Below are positions 18,327 through 27,289 of a stretch of 64,000 nt of DNA, in pieces. The notes below the pieces were generated by a model. It saw only the letters and a program-made list of their open reading frames with translations. It searched no databases and was not told the DNA's origin. Within the stretch, counting starts at the first letter, position 1. Each line of letters starts with the position of its first letter. This DNA is from Bacillota bacterium. GTDB taxonomy: Bacteria > Bacillota > DSM-12270 > Thermacetogeniales > Thermacetogeniaceae. The position numbers and the translations under genes are program-made. The stretch lies in contig JABLXW010000014.1 of assembly GCA_013177945.1 (NCBI GenBank), positions 30,286 to 94,285 on the forward strand, in the 5' to 3' direction.

Positions 18327-18500
18327 TTAACCACCGCTACCGACGGCATTGAAGTAAAACATATAGGGACCAGGATCCCTGGACCAGTACCAACCGGGTA
18401 TAAGTTCTTCCTTAACGCCATTATTCGAACTGCTTGAATGAATATCTAGGGAAGCTACCAGAAAACTTGACGGCTGCAATTTCGCCGAATTAGGAAAAAA
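18327..18500 (-). pseudogene. Short open stretch, possible gene remnant
   Basis: In the 332-base gap 18307-18638 the minus strand has an open frame of about 58 codons ending VKEELIPGWYWSRDPGP then YMFYFNAVGSGG and a stop, 20 bases before the next gene. The wording is protein-like but there is no ATG and only a poorly supported TTG. It may be the end of a decayed gene. Confidence 0.22.
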
Positions 18501-18592
18501 TAGGGGGCCTCACAAATAAGGAGACAAAATCGGGAATCCATGGGTCGGTGGAGGGAATGAGGGGGCAGGCAGTCCGGGCTCAGGGAGGCGGC

Positions 18593-18623
18593 AAAAAACC
18601 TCCCGCTCTATCGGAATGGGAGG
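18593..18623 (-). terminator. Intrinsic terminator after second HEPN/MNT pair
   Basis: CCTCCC and GGGAGG (18599-18623) form a stem with a 13-base loop, followed on the minus strand by TTTTTT. It lies just after the HEPN stop at 18639. Confidence 0.65.
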
Positions 18624-18638
18624 ATCGCTTTTGCCCGA

Positions 18639-19079
18639 TCAAAACGCCTGGCGGGGCCTGCCGCGCCCCCCGGGCTGCTCAAGTTTTTGCGCCACAAAGG
18701 CCACCGCTTCCGCCGCCAGCCTGACAGCCTCCTGGGCCGCCTCCTGGTTGTACACCTGGGCCGGGATGCCGTCCGGAAGCCCGTTGGGATACCGGGTTGG
18801 AATATAGTAACCGTCCAGCACAGACCAGCGCCGCACTTTGTCTTTGAACTCTCCATCCAGCTCAACCGCCTCTGCGCCCAGTCTGGCAATGGAGTGCCCC
18901 AAGACGACTTCCAGCCCCTGGGCGTAGAGAAAAGCCTTCAAGACCTTCTCCGCGATCTGCTGGGAGAGAAAGCAGGCCAGGTAGTAGCCCCCCCTCTGGG
19001 CCAAATCCTCTGCCCACTTCAGATCTTCCCGGGCCTGCTCCAGCCACCTCAAACCTTCTTCCAGGCTACTCCTGCGCAT
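18639..19079 (-). CDS. HEPN domain protein, second pair
   Basis: 146 residues from the ATG at 19079, which has GAGGAG 10 bases upstream; the ATG at 19097 overlaps that site. HEPN core: EQAREDLKWAEDLAQRGGYYLACFLSQQ followed by EKVLKAFLYAQG and GHSIARL, the branch common in thermophiles. It overlaps the end of the nucleotidyltransferase gene by 14 bases. A likely toxin or toxin-like RNA-binding partner, not related closely to the HEPN at 4989-5411. Confidence 0.8.
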   Translation of the reverse strand: MRRSSLEEGLRWLEQAREDLKWAEDLAQRGGYYLACFLSQQIAEKVLKAFLYAQGLEVVLGHSIARLGAEAVELDGEFKDKVRRWSVLDGYYIPTRYPNGLPDGIPAQVYNQEAAQEAVRLAAEAVAFVAQKLEQPGGRGRPRQAF

Positions 19080-19413
19080 ACAGCACAATCTCCTCATCCT
19101 GGATTTTTTTAAAAAAGCCCCTGCTTTTAAGGGCTTCCAGCTCCGCCGGAGTGTAACAGAGAATGTCGCAGTCCACCGGAAGCTCTAGAAGCCCATAAAT
19201 CCGACGCAGCCGGGTCACAAAGTCCTCCTCCGTATCCATCACCACCAGAACGTCCAGGTCGGTGAGAAGGTCCCTGCTCCCCCGCGCGTAAGAGCCGAAG
19301 ACGCTGATTTTCTTCACTTCCGGAAGGGAAGAAAGGGTGCGGACCAAACTCTTGAGCGCCTCCCTGAGGCTGGCCGAGTATTTTTTCCTCCTGGCCGCCA
19401 GATCTGGAGCCAT
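19066..19413 (-). CDS. MNT nucleotidyltransferase, second pair
   Basis: About 115 residues from the ATG at 19413; the frame stays open to 19608 without a good start. ISVFGSYARGSRDLLTDLDVLVV gives the GS motif and D-x-D of the minimal nucleotidyltransferase fold, preceded by an alpha-helical lead (KYSASLREALKSLVRTLSSL). Forms an operon with the HEPN gene by overlap. The end DEEIVLYAQE is usual for the family. Start position is uncertain. Confidence 0.78.
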   Translation of the reverse strand: MAPDLAARRKKYSASLREALKSLVRTLSSLPEVKKISVFGSYARGSRDLLTDLDVLVVMDTEEDFVTRLRRIYGLLELPVDCDILCYTPAELEALKSRGFFKKIQDEEIVLYAQE

Positions 19414-19644
19414 GCCGGTCACCTGCCCCGCCAGTTCCTGGGCACTTCGCAAATCCTGATGGCCGGCGATTTTTGCCTGAACGAAGTTTACACTGTTTCC
19501 GGCCCAGAACAAGCAAAATATCCGGCACCAGGACTTCTCCCCAAGTTTATTATTCTCTCGAATGGATAATATTTTTAATGTTTGATAAATCGGTTTATCT
19601 GGTTTCAAAAATTAGGTTAACTTTCCAGATATTATTGATTCAGA

Positions 19645-19872
19645 CTAAAGCAAAAAACAGGGATTTAGTGATCTTTTCCAGGGAGGTCGCGTCGCTGCCG
19701 CCCCGGTGACCCTGATCGTAGACCGCTGCCTGGCCCAGGTGCTTGTGGCGAGGACGACGCAGATGATGAGGCTCAGCCCGAGAACGGCGGCGGAAATAAT
19801 GAGCTGCGGGCACCTGTTTTCGGCATTCTGGCAGGTCAGCCTTGTTCGGTACCACCTCCGCCCGCGCTGCAC
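19645..19872 (-). pseudogene. Truncated secreted/membrane protein N-terminus
   Basis: A 75-codon open frame begins inside the end of the dam gene. It has one clear membrane or signal segment (LIISAAVLGLSLIICVVLATSTWA) and then RSTIRVTGAAA before turning into sequence without protein character. The segment after the signal resembles the first strand of SIMPL/DUF541 periplasmic proteins (TITVTG.G), so it may be such a gene cut short. Evidence is thin. Confidence 0.3.
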
Positions 19873-20717
19873 CCGTAGTTCCTGATCACCAGTTCAGCCA
19901 CCGGCCGCCTTTTGTCGGCCCGGCAGTTGATCGCCCTCTTCGCCCAGACCGTGCGAACATCATACCCCTGGTACAGGTCTCTAACGAGCGGCGTATCAGA
20001 ATTTGAGAGCATGACGAAACACCCGCGCCGGTCAAGCTCGCGGAAAACCCCGGCCAGCCGCCGCTGGTCCTCTTCCCCGAAGGCATCTGCGGTGTACTCC
20101 GTGAAATTCGCCGTCCCGGATAGGGGATTGTAAGGGGGGTCGAAGTAAACAAAATCTCCCGGCCGGGCAAAATCAAGCACTCTGCTGAAATCGTCAAGGA
20201 GGACCTCGGCCCTCCTGAGAGCAGCGCTCACGAGGTGGAGGTTCTCTTCATCCACTATTTTGGGGTTCTTGTAGCGCCCGAACGGAACATTGTGCCTTCC
20301 CTGCCTGTTCACGCGCCAGAGGCCGTTGTAAGCGGTCCTGTTGAGGAAGAGAAAGCGCGATGCCCGCGCCACCGGATCCAGCTTCTCAGGGTCGAGGGCC
20401 CGCACCTGGTAGTAGTAGCTGGCCTCGTTTTTGTGCCCTTGCGCATGGAAGATAAGCTTCTCCAGATGGTCGCGCACAACAATGTAGAAGTTAATGAGCT
20501 CTGGGTTATTATCGATCAGCACGGCCTTGTCAGGGAGAAGGTGGAAGAAAACGGCCCCACCCCCCACGAAGGGCTCATGGTAGATCCCAAACCTCTCGGG
20601 AAACAAGGGCTCAAACTGGGGGATGAGCTGCCCCTTGCCTCCCGCCCATTTGACTGGGGGCTTGGGCCTCGCTCTTTTTTCAAACAAAACCGTATCCACC
20701 AGGCATCGCCTCACCAT
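19836..20717 (-). CDS. dam: D12-class DNA adenine methyltransferase (Dam family)
   Basis: 293 residues. PPVKWAGGKGQLIPQF gives the SAM-binding motif with the family start, YHEPFVGGGAVFFHL motif I, and DFVYFDPPYNPL contains the catalytic DPPY near residue 185. SRFLFLNRTAYNGLWR and GRYKNP are further family blocks. It methylates N6 of adenine in a short target such as GATC. No restriction enzyme gene is adjacent, so it is an orphan methylase. Its start coincides with the end of a truncated GGDEF fragment. Confidence 0.88.
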   Translation of the reverse strand: MVRRCLVDTVLFEKRARPKPPVKWAGGKGQLIPQFEPLFPERFGIYHEPFVGGGAVFFHLLPDKAVLIDNNPELINFYIVVRDHLEKLIFHAQGHKNEASYYYQVRALDPEKLDPVARASRFLFLNRTAYNGLWRVNRQGRHNVPFGRYKNPKIVDEENLHLVSAALRRAEVLLDDFSRVLDFARPGDFVYFDPPYNPLSGTANFTEYTADAFGEEDQRRLAGVFRELDRRGCFVMLSNSDTPLVRDLYQGYDVRTVWAKRAINCRADKRRPVAELVIRNYGCSAGGGGTEQG

Positions 20718-20926
20718 CAGATGAAGGCCGTGGAGGGCACTTCAAGCTGCCGGCCGGAGCCAGCCTTTCTGGCCTCTTTTTCGGCATACATCCTGGCATC
20801 CGCAACCGTGAGGAGGGAATCCACATCTTTACCATCCTCAGGGTAATAGGCCAGCCCCACAGAAAAGCTAACCATCACGCCCTGAAAAGAAGCCAGCTCC
20901 GCGCTCAGGTTCCTTTCGAGCCTCAA
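20717..20926 (-). pseudogene. C-terminal fragment of a GGDEF diguanylate cyclase
   Basis: The last 50 residues match the end of GGDEF domains: VMVSFSVGLAYYPEDGKDVDSLL then TVADARMYAEKEARKAG. The GGDEF motif and everything before it are missing; upstream the frame loses similarity within about ten codons. A gene remnant, directly abutting dam. Confidence 0.6.
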
Positions 20927-20982
20927 CCTGAACTTCTCCAGAGGCGGCCCCTGGTTTATGAAAAGGCAACCAGGCTTTCTGT

Positions 20983-21069
20983 TTAATCTTTGACAAATTT
21001 TTCTCGATTCCTGCCGGAAATAAAAACGAGGAGCGAGGTGAACGTCGCGGAGACGACAAACACCGCCAT
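20983..21069 (-). CDS. Possible 28-residue membrane peptide
   Basis: ATG at 21069 opens a frame with one hydrophobic helix (MAVFVVSATFTSLLVFISGR) and a charged tail NREKFVKD. No strong ribosome site precedes it. The frame is continuous with the stop of the S-layer-type gene upstream, so it may instead be a decayed C-terminal extension. Low confidence. Confidence 0.2.
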   Translation of the reverse strand: MAVFVVSATFTSLLVFISGRNREKFVKD

Positions 21070-21171
21070 GGCGCGCCTGCGCAGCGCCAGGGCCGGCCGG
21101 TTGAACGGCAGCCGGTGAGAAAGCGGCCGGCTGCCGCGGCAGGCCGGTTGGAGTGCGGCCTGAATGCGAAG

Positions 21172-23400
21172 TCAGGACCTGTTAAGGATCTGGTAGAGGG
21201 CAGAGGCTCCCTCCGCACGCGTCAGGCCGGACCCGGGGTCGAAGCCTTTGTTTAAATCGAAGATTCCGAGCCCCGCGGCCAGGGCCAGGCAACCCTGCTC
21301 GGAGGCCGGCAGACCTGCCAGACCTGGGGGCAGGGACCAGATGCTGGCAAGTCCTGCCACCTCGTCCCAGCCCAGAGCGCGCACCACCAGGCGGGCCAGC
21401 GCAAGCTTGCTCAAGTCTTCCCGGGGCGAGTACTGCTCGCCGGGCTTCAGAATGCCGAGCATCAGGGCCTGGCGGCAGGCCTTTTCAAACTCCCGGTCAG
21501 GATCGGAGGCAGGCCGCGGCTGCCAGCCGGAAGCCCGCACCAGCCAGATTAAAAAGTCGCGCTGCGAAAGCCTTGCCTCCGGGTGAAAGGCGGCTTCGAA
21601 CACCGGGATAATCCTGGCTTTCGCCAGCAGGTTTACGGCACCGGCAGCGGGGTGTCCGGAGAGGTCGGAAAAGGCCATCTGGTCCGCACCCTGCTTTGGC
21701 TGGAAGTCGTAATCCAGCCCTGTTCCCTGAAAGGCATCGACATAGACAGGGGATTTGCCTGTGTCTAAAGCGTAGACGAGGCGAATGGGGCGATCCTCTG
21801 GCGGCTGGTACGGAGTGGGAAAATCCCGCCGGTAGCACAAAACGAGAGAACCGCCCGCAAGAAAGACATTTTCTGCCTGCTCCCTGCTGATCACTCCCCG
21901 CGCCTCTGGGAACTTCATCTCCCACCAGTTGAGCCGGTAGCTTGTAATCTTCCCCTGAACGGCATCGACGTAGATCTGGACGCCATTCCCCCTGAAGGGG
22001 ATGCCGTTCACAAGGCGCGCCGCCGTAAAGCCGTAGGCCACCGGCTTCGGCTTCACCTGCCCGGGCTCAGACGCAGCAGGTTTATGCACAGGATAGGGAC
22101 CGGGCACCGGGGCGACGCGCAGCTCCTCAAGTTCTCCTAAATAGCTGCCCGCGACTCTGGCAAGGAAGCGGGAGGCCATATCCCGCGCCCCGGCTTCGGT
22201 GATGCGGGGTTCCCCGGTCGGCTCCGGGCCGGGGCCGGAGAGGTTAAAGCTGACGACCTGCCCTTTTCCGGCCTCAACGCCTACGTTGAGAGACCTTTCT
22301 TCATCTTTGTTCCGCCAGTAGAAGTTCCAGACCTTCTGCCCTGAAAAGTATTCCTGCTGCAGGCTGGAACTTTCAAGGTCAAAGCCGGGGGGAATCTCGA
22401 TCTGGGAGCGTGCAAGATCAAGGGCCTTTTCCCTGCTGATGAGCTTTTCCATCTCGGCCAGGGCTGCCTGTTCGGCCGGTGTGAGCGGTGCACTTTTCAT
22501 TGCCCTGTGCTCCCCGCCGCCGGCTCCGCCCATTTCGAATCCGTAATAATCGAAATGCCGCTCGGGTTTTAAAATTTCGCCGCTTCTGGCATCGATCATC
22601 AATTCACGGGCTTCAGGGGCAAAAACCAGCCGCGCCGGGGCGTCTCTCTCTTCACCCTGGCGGAAGTAGGCGAGCCGGACCCCGGCGTTTTTCCGCCACA
22701 ATGCCGCTGCCTGGTCGGGAGCGATGAGATCTTTTGCCTCCGGAAACTCTAACCGGCCGTCCCAGTTGAAGTGGAAGCTCCGGACCTCGCCCGTATTCGC
22801 GTCAACCTCGACGCTGGCGGAGTTTTCCGGAAAGGGGATGCCGCCCACCATCCGCACAAAGTTAAAGGAGTAAACAGGCGGCATCCCGTCCCGCAGGCTG
22901 ACATAAGGAAAAGAGGACCCGTCTTCCGAATCAAGTTTAAGATCCTTCACATAATTCGGTAAAACCCGTTTGAGAAACTCCCCGGCCTTCACCACGGCAT
23001 CGGCGCGGCTCAGCTTGGGAAAGCCGCGCCTCGCGGTTCCGGGAGCTGGGGTTTTCCACTGGTCCAGCGACCACAGTTCCCCTGTTTCGGCATTTATCCG
23101 GGCATAAATGCTGTCTGAATCAGGGTGCTCATCGCTGCTCCAGTGCAGTTCCCAGAAAACCCCCTGTTTCTCATCTTCACTGTAGCCCGGTTGGAAATTT
23201 TTGTACTCTTCGGGGATGCGGACGAACTGCTTTGCGAGCGCGATCGCCTCTTCCAGCGTGATCCTGGCTCCCTTGACCCTGGCAGCCTGCGCTCCCGGAG
23301 CCTCCCCGCCGCAAGCCGGTACCGCCCATCCCAGCGCGCTTCCGCCCAGCATAACAACAGCCAACCAGAGAGCTACCCACCGCCTGGCCCAAACTCTCAC
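21172..23400 (-). CDS. Secreted protein with YcdB/YcdC-type repeats and C-terminal SLH region
   Basis: 742 residues from the GTG at 23400 (AAAGGAG 9 bases upstream), starting with a signal peptide (RRWVALWLAVVMLGGSALGWA). Two long repeats follow, each with helix 'ITLEEAIALAKQFV...' or 'EKLISREKALDLARSQI', an acidic 'INAETGELWSLD' strand and 'GIPFPENSASVEVDANTGEVRSFHFNW'; these are propeptide-like domains of the YcdB/YcdC type. The last 130 residues look like S-layer homology modules (LSKLALARLVVRALGWDEVAG; GLTRAEGASALYQILNRS). Probably bound to the cell surface. Single-gene unit. Confidence 0.75.
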   Translation of the reverse strand: MRVWARRWVALWLAVVMLGGSALGWAVPACGGEAPGAQAARVKGARITLEEAIALAKQFVRIPEEYKNFQPGYSEDEKQGVFWELHWSSDEHPDSDSIYARINAETGELWSLDQWKTPAPGTARRGFPKLSRADAVVKAGEFLKRVLPNYVKDLKLDSEDGSSFPYVSLRDGMPPVYSFNFVRMVGGIPFPENSASVEVDANTGEVRSFHFNWDGRLEFPEAKDLIAPDQAAALWRKNAGVRLAYFRQGEERDAPARLVFAPEARELMIDARSGEILKPERHFDYYGFEMGGAGGGEHRAMKSAPLTPAEQAALAEMEKLISREKALDLARSQIEIPPGFDLESSSLQQEYFSGQKVWNFYWRNKDEERSLNVGVEAGKGQVVSFNLSGPGPEPTGEPRITEAGARDMASRFLARVAGSYLGELEELRVAPVPGPYPVHKPAASEPGQVKPKPVAYGFTAARLVNGIPFRGNGVQIYVDAVQGKITSYRLNWWEMKFPEARGVISREQAENVFLAGGSLVLCYRRDFPTPYQPPEDRPIRLVYALDTGKSPVYVDAFQGTGLDYDFQPKQGADQMAFSDLSGHPAAGAVNLLAKARIIPVFEAAFHPEARLSQRDFLIWLVRASGWQPRPASDPDREFEKACRQALMLGILKPGEQYSPREDLSKLALARLVVRALGWDEVAGLASIWSLPPGLAGLPASEQGCLALAAGLGIFDLNKGFDPGSGLTRAEGASALYQILNRS

Positions 23401-23637
23401 AGGTTTCCTCTCCTTTCGCAGCTTTTCGGGTTCTCCCACCCGCAATTTGCCTTCCTTATTACTTACTACTTACATTTTACTTGCTGCTTACATCTCTTTT
23501 TGATTCTAACAGATCAGGACGACGGTGTATATGTAATATTTGCCTGATATTTGCCTGCAAGAAAATGCGGCATAACCCTGGCTAGCTTTCAACAAGGTAG
23601 ATTCAGCCGGAGACGGCTTTGAGGAAGCAGGCGAAGG

Positions 23638-23695
23638 AAGTATTATGTATACTTTTAATAATTCGGTTGACAGGTTGACCTGCTCCGATTAATAT
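23638..23695 (+). promoter_or_regulatory. glnA promoter with 17-bp palindrome
   Basis: Consensus -35 TTGACA (23667-23672), 17-base spacer, -10 TAATAT (23690-23695). The palindrome AAGTAT-N5-ATACTT is at 23638-23654, 12 bases upstream of the -35 box. This is the strongest core promoter of the four palindrome-bearing ones. The leader to the ATG at 23940 is about 240 nt. Between 23401 and 23637 I see no gene. Confidence 0.75.
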
Positions 23696-23718
23696 TAAGA
23701 TGTGAGCTGAATAGCGCA

Positions 23719-23782
23719 GGCAGGCAAGGTTGTCTGCCCGGAGCAGCAAGGGTAACGGAGCCCTCCTGATGGAGGGCTTTTC
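23719..23782 (+). promoter_or_regulatory. ANTAR-type two-hairpin antiterminator and terminator in glnA leader
   Basis: P1 is a 7-bp stem GGCAGGC / GTCTGCC with loop AAGGTT (23719-23738). After an 11-base linker P2 pairs GGGT with GCCC around loop AACGGA (23750-23763). The terminator AGCCCTCC-TGAT-GGAGGGCT plus TTTT (23759-23782) uses the 3' arm of P2. Loops with A at 1 and G at 4, the linker length and the P2/terminator overlap match the two-hairpin RNAs bound by ANTAR antiterminators such as those controlling nitrogen genes in other bacteria. No ANTAR protein gene is in this window. Confidence 0.7.
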
Positions 23783-23796
23783 ATTTTGGGGCAATG

Positions 23797-23826
23797 GGGC
23801 TCCTGCTTTTCTGCAGGGGCCCTTTT
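23797..23826 (+). terminator. Second intrinsic terminator in glnA leader
   Basis: GGGCTCCTGC and GCAGGGGCCC form a 10-bp stem with a six-base loop, followed by TTTTC. It lies 15 bases after the first attenuator and 114 bases before the glnA start, so read-through past the first terminator would still meet this one unless it is also controlled. Confidence 0.6.
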
Positions 23827-23939
23827 CAATTAGCCGGCAGGGGGTGAAAGACGGGATACCGCCTTAAAATCTGGAGCTGAAGGGGCTCAAAACACGCGGG
23901 TATTGACTCCGAATTGACTCAGAAAGGGGAGGGTTTCAA

Positions 23940-25376
23940 ATGACACCGGAGGAAGTACTGGCTTTTGTAAAGGAAAAGGGAATCGCGTTCGTCGACCTGA
24001 AGTTTAACGACCTGCCGGGTCTCTGGCAGCACTTTACCATGCCTGTGAGCGAGCTTACGGAGCTTGACGACCTTGAGGGAAACGGAATCTTCCACGAGGG
24101 GGTTGGATTCGACGGTTCCAGCATCCGCGGCTTTCAGGAAATCCAGGAAAGCGACATGATCCTGATTCCGGACCCGAATACCGCGGTAATCGACCCCATC
24201 TGCAAGGCTCCCACGCTCTCGATCATCTGCGACATCTACGACCCGCTTACGCGCCGGCCCTACACCCGCGACCCCAGGTACGTGGCCAAGAAGGCAGAAG
24301 ACTATCTGAAATCAACAGGGATCGCGGATGTCAGCTACTGGGGCCCCGAGATGGAGTTTTTCATCTTCGACGACATCCGCTTCGACCAGGATGTGAACTA
24401 CGGCTACTACTACATCGATTCCATCGAAGGAGAATGGAACACCGGCCGGGTGGAGAACCCCAACCTCGGCTACAAGGCCCGTTACAAGGAGGGCTACTTT
24501 CCGGTGCCGCCCCACGACTCCCACCAGGACCTGCGCAGCGAGATGGTCGCCGCCTTGCTCGAAGTCGGGATCGGGGTCGAGGTGCACCACCACGAGGTGG
24601 CAAGCGGCGGCCAGGCCGAGATCGACATGAAGTTCGACAGCCTGACCAGGATGGGCGACAAGTGCATGATGTACAAGTACATCGTGAAAAACATCGCGAG
24701 GCGCCACAACAAGGTCGTCACCTTTATGCCGAAGCCCTTGTTCCAGGACAACGGCTCCGGGATGCACACCCACCAGTCCCTGTGGAAAGATGGCGTGAAC
24801 CTGTTTTACGACCCCAAGGGATATGCCTTAACCAGCAAAATTGCCAGGTATTACATCGGGGGTTTGCTGAAGCACGCTCCGGCGCTGATGGCCTTCTGCG
24901 CCCCGACGACCAACTCCTACAAGCGGCTCGTTCCGGGCTTTGAGGCCCCCGTCTACCTCGCCTACTCGATGCGGAACCGGAGCGCTGCCGTCCGGATTCC
25001 CGTTTACACGGCAAATCCTAAATCCAAGCGGATCGAGTTCCGCCCCCCGGACTGCACCTGCAATCCCTATCTGGCGTTTGCGGCAATGCTCATGGCGGGC
25101 CTGGACGGGATTGAAAACGAAATCGACCCGGGAGAGCCCGTTGACAAAAACATTTACGAATTAAACGAAAAGGAGGCCGGCAGCCTGAAGACCGTTCCCG
25201 CCTCCCTGGAAGAGGCGATCAATGCCCTGGAGAAGGACCACGACTTCCTGCTGAAAGGGAACGTCTTCACCCTGGACCTCCTCGACGTCTGGATCAGGTA
25301 CAAGCGGGAGCGGGAGATCGACGCCGTCAGGCTCCGCCCGCACCCTTACGAGTTTCACCTCTACTTCGACCTGTAG
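23940..25376 (+). CDS. glnA: Glutamine synthetase, type I
   Basis: 478 residues, usual for GSI. Landmarks: FDGSSIRGF near residue 60, EMEFFIF metal ligands near 138, [14 protein letters not shown] near 218, [12 protein letters not shown] near 279, NRSAAVRIP near 348 and [21 protein letters not shown] near 370. KNIYELN near 406 is at the position of the adenylylation tyrosine of the beta type, with the matching longer C-terminal part. ATP-dependent synthesis of glutamine from glutamate and ammonium in the cytoplasm. GGGGAGGG lies 8 bases before the ATG. Followed by nadE after 19 bases, whose enzyme uses glutamine. Confidence 0.97.
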   Translation: MTPEEVLAFVKEKGIAFVDLKFNDLPGLWQHFTMPVSELTELDDLEGNGIFHEGVGFDGSSIRGFQEIQESDMILIPDPNTAVIDPICKAPTLSIICDIYDPLTRRPYTRDPRYVAKKAEDYLKSTGIADVSYWGPEMEFFIFDDIRFDQDVNYGYYYIDSIEGEWNTGRVENPNLGYKARYKEGYFPVPPHDSHQDLRSEMVAALLEVGIGVEVHHHEVASGGQAEIDMKFDSLTRMGDKCMMYKYIVKNIARRHNKVVTFMPKPLFQDNGSGMHTHQSLWKDGVNLFYDPKGYALTSKIARYYIGGLLKHAPALMAFCAPTTNSYKRLVPGFEAPVYLAYSMRNRSAAVRIPVYTANPKSKRIEFRPPDCTCNPYLAFAAMLMAGLDGIENEIDPGEPVDKNIYELNEKEAGSLKTVPASLEEAINALEKDHDFLLKGNVFTLDLLDVWIRYKREREIDAVRLRPHPYEFHLYFDL

Positions 25377-25395
25377 TTTCAAGGGGGAAGGAACT

Positions 25396-27189
25396 TTGCG
25401 CCTGGCCCTGGCCCAGATTAACCCCACAGTTGGCGACCTCTCGGGCAACTGCCGCAAGATCACGTCTTTCATCAACCGGGCGGCCGAAGCAGGGGCGGAT
25501 CTCGTCTGCTTCCCCGAGCTCGCCCTGACCGGGTACCCCCCGGAGGACCTGCTGCTCAGGTCTGACTTTCTGGCAGCCAACCGGAAGCATCTCGAGGATC
25601 TGGCAGCTTTCACGAAAAGTTTCGATCCTGTAGTAGTCGTGGGATTCGTCGATCTGGAAGAAGGAGAGGTCTTCAACGCCGCGGCCGTAATTCACCGGGG
25701 CTCCCTCAAAGGAATTTACCATAAAATTTTTCTTCCGAACTACGGAGTGTTCGACGAAAAGCGCTACTTCCAGAGCGGTTCCCGCGGACTTGTCTTCACC
25801 TTTGCCGGTGCAAACATCGGGGTCACCATCTGCGAGGACATCTGGCACCCGGTGGGGCCTGCGGTCCTGGAGGCCCGCCAGGCCAGGGCGCAGGTGCTCT
25901 TGAACTTAAGCGCTTCACCCTACCACCGGGGGAAACAGCGGCAGCGGGAAAAGATGCTCTCCGTGAGGGCCGCGGACCAGATCGCCTGCCTCGCTTATGT
26001 CAACCTCGTGGGCGCCCAGGATGAGCTTGTCTTCGACGGCAACAGCATGGTCTTTGATGAGCAGGGCAGCCTCGTCGCGCGGGCGGCAGCCTTTCGGGAA
26101 GACCTGCTGGTTGTGGATCTGCAAACCGAGAGGGTGCTCCGCACCCGCTTTCACGACCTGCGCCACCGGGAGTTTAAAATGTTTGCGGGGGTTCAGGGAG
26201 AGGTGCAGCAAATCTTCATCTCCCCCTCTTCCTCAAAAACGCACCCGCTCCCGGCAGGCCCCGGCCCGGCCCGGGCAGAAAGCAAAACAGCACCAGAGCC
26301 CAATGCTGCCTCAGGCCTTTCCCATGATGCCGCGGAGGAGGCAGAGATCTACGCAGCCCTGGTCCTGGGGGTTAAAGATTATGTCAACAAGAACGGTTTC
26401 TCAAGAGTCTTTGTGGGCCTGAGCGGCGGGATCGACTCCTCCCTTACCGCGGCAATTGCGGTGGACGCCCTGGGCCCGGATCGGGTGACGGGGATCTTCA
26501 TGCCCTCCCCCTACACCTCACGGGAAAGCCGCGAAGACGCAAGGCAGCTGGCGGCCAACCTGAAAATCAACTTCCTCGAAATCCCGATCCAGGAGATCTG
26601 CGAAGCTTACCTCGCCGTCCTCGGGCGGGCCTTTGGCGCTCCGCCCGGCGACATCACCGCCCAGAACCTCCAGGCGCGCATCCGGGGGAACATTCTCATG
26701 GCGCTCACCAACCAGTACGGAGGAATCGTCCTCACCACCGGGAACAAAAGCGAGCTCAGCGTGGGTTACGCCACCCTTTACGGGGACATGGCAGGAGGCT
26801 TCGCCGTTTTAAAAGACGTTCCGAAGACCCTCGTTTACCGACTCTCCCGCTACCGCAACCGGCTTGCAGGATGGGAAATCATCCCCCGGCGCGTCCTGGA
26901 AAAGGCGCCCAGCGCGGAGCTGAAACCGGGGCAGAAGGACGAGGACGACCTGCCACCCTACAACGTGCTCGACCAGATCGTCGAAAAGTACGTGGAGGGG
27001 GATTTGGGCCCGGAGGAGATCGCCGCAGAGGGCTACACGCGGGACCTGGTTCGGAGGGTAATCGACATGATCGACCAGAGCGAGTACAAGCGCAGGCAGG
27101 CGCCTCCCGGCGTGAAGATCACCCCCCGCGCCTTCGGGAAGGACCGGCGGATGCCGGTTACCAACAGGTTCCGGGTAACCGAGACATAA
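25396..27189 (+). CDS. nadE: Glutamine-dependent NAD+ synthetase
   Basis: 597 residues in two domains. Residues 1-280 form the nitrilase-type glutaminase: the glutamate in FPELALTGYPPEDLLL, lysine in YHKIFLPNYGVFDEKRYF and cysteine in GVTICEDIWHP make the triad. After a low-complexity linker near residues 280-315, residues 320-597 form the NAD synthetase with P-loop GLSGGIDSSLTAAIAVDALG and STGNKSE-like TTGNKSELSVGYATLYGDMAGGF. It amidates deamido-NAD+. TTG start at 25396 with GGAAGGAA upstream. Likely co-transcribed with glnA and therefore under nitrogen control, which is sensible because it consumes glutamine. Confidence 0.95.
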   Translation: MRLALAQINPTVGDLSGNCRKITSFINRAAEAGADLVCFPELALTGYPPEDLLLRSDFLAANRKHLEDLAAFTKSFDPVVVVGFVDLEEGEVFNAAAVIHRGSLKGIYHKIFLPNYGVFDEKRYFQSGSRGLVFTFAGANIGVTICEDIWHPVGPAVLEARQARAQVLLNLSASPYHRGKQRQREKMLSVRAADQIACLAYVNLVGAQDELVFDGNSMVFDEQGSLVARAAAFREDLLVVDLQTERVLRTRFHDLRHREFKMFAGVQGEVQQIFISPSSSKTHPLPAGPGPARAESKTAPEPNAASGLSHDAAEEAEIYAALVLGVKDYVNKNGFSRVFVGLSGGIDSSLTAAIAVDALGPDRVTGIFMPSPYTSRESREDARQLAANLKINFLEIPIQEICEAYLAVLGRAFGAPPGDITAQNLQARIRGNILMALTNQYGGIVLTTGNKSELSVGYATLYGDMAGGFAVLKDVPKTLVYRLSRYRNRLAGWEIIPRRVLEKAPSAELKPGQKDEDDLPPYNVLDQIVEKYVEGDLGPEEIAAEGYTRDLVRRVIDMIDQSEYKRRQAPPGVKITPRAFGKDRRMPVTNRFRVTET

Positions 27190-27289
27190 TTATCTCAGCT
27201 TCCTTATCCCTTGATCGGTACCCTCTGAGTCGCCTTTCGGAAAAATGCAACTTCAGAGGCAGGCAACCCTTATTAAAGAAGAAATTCTT

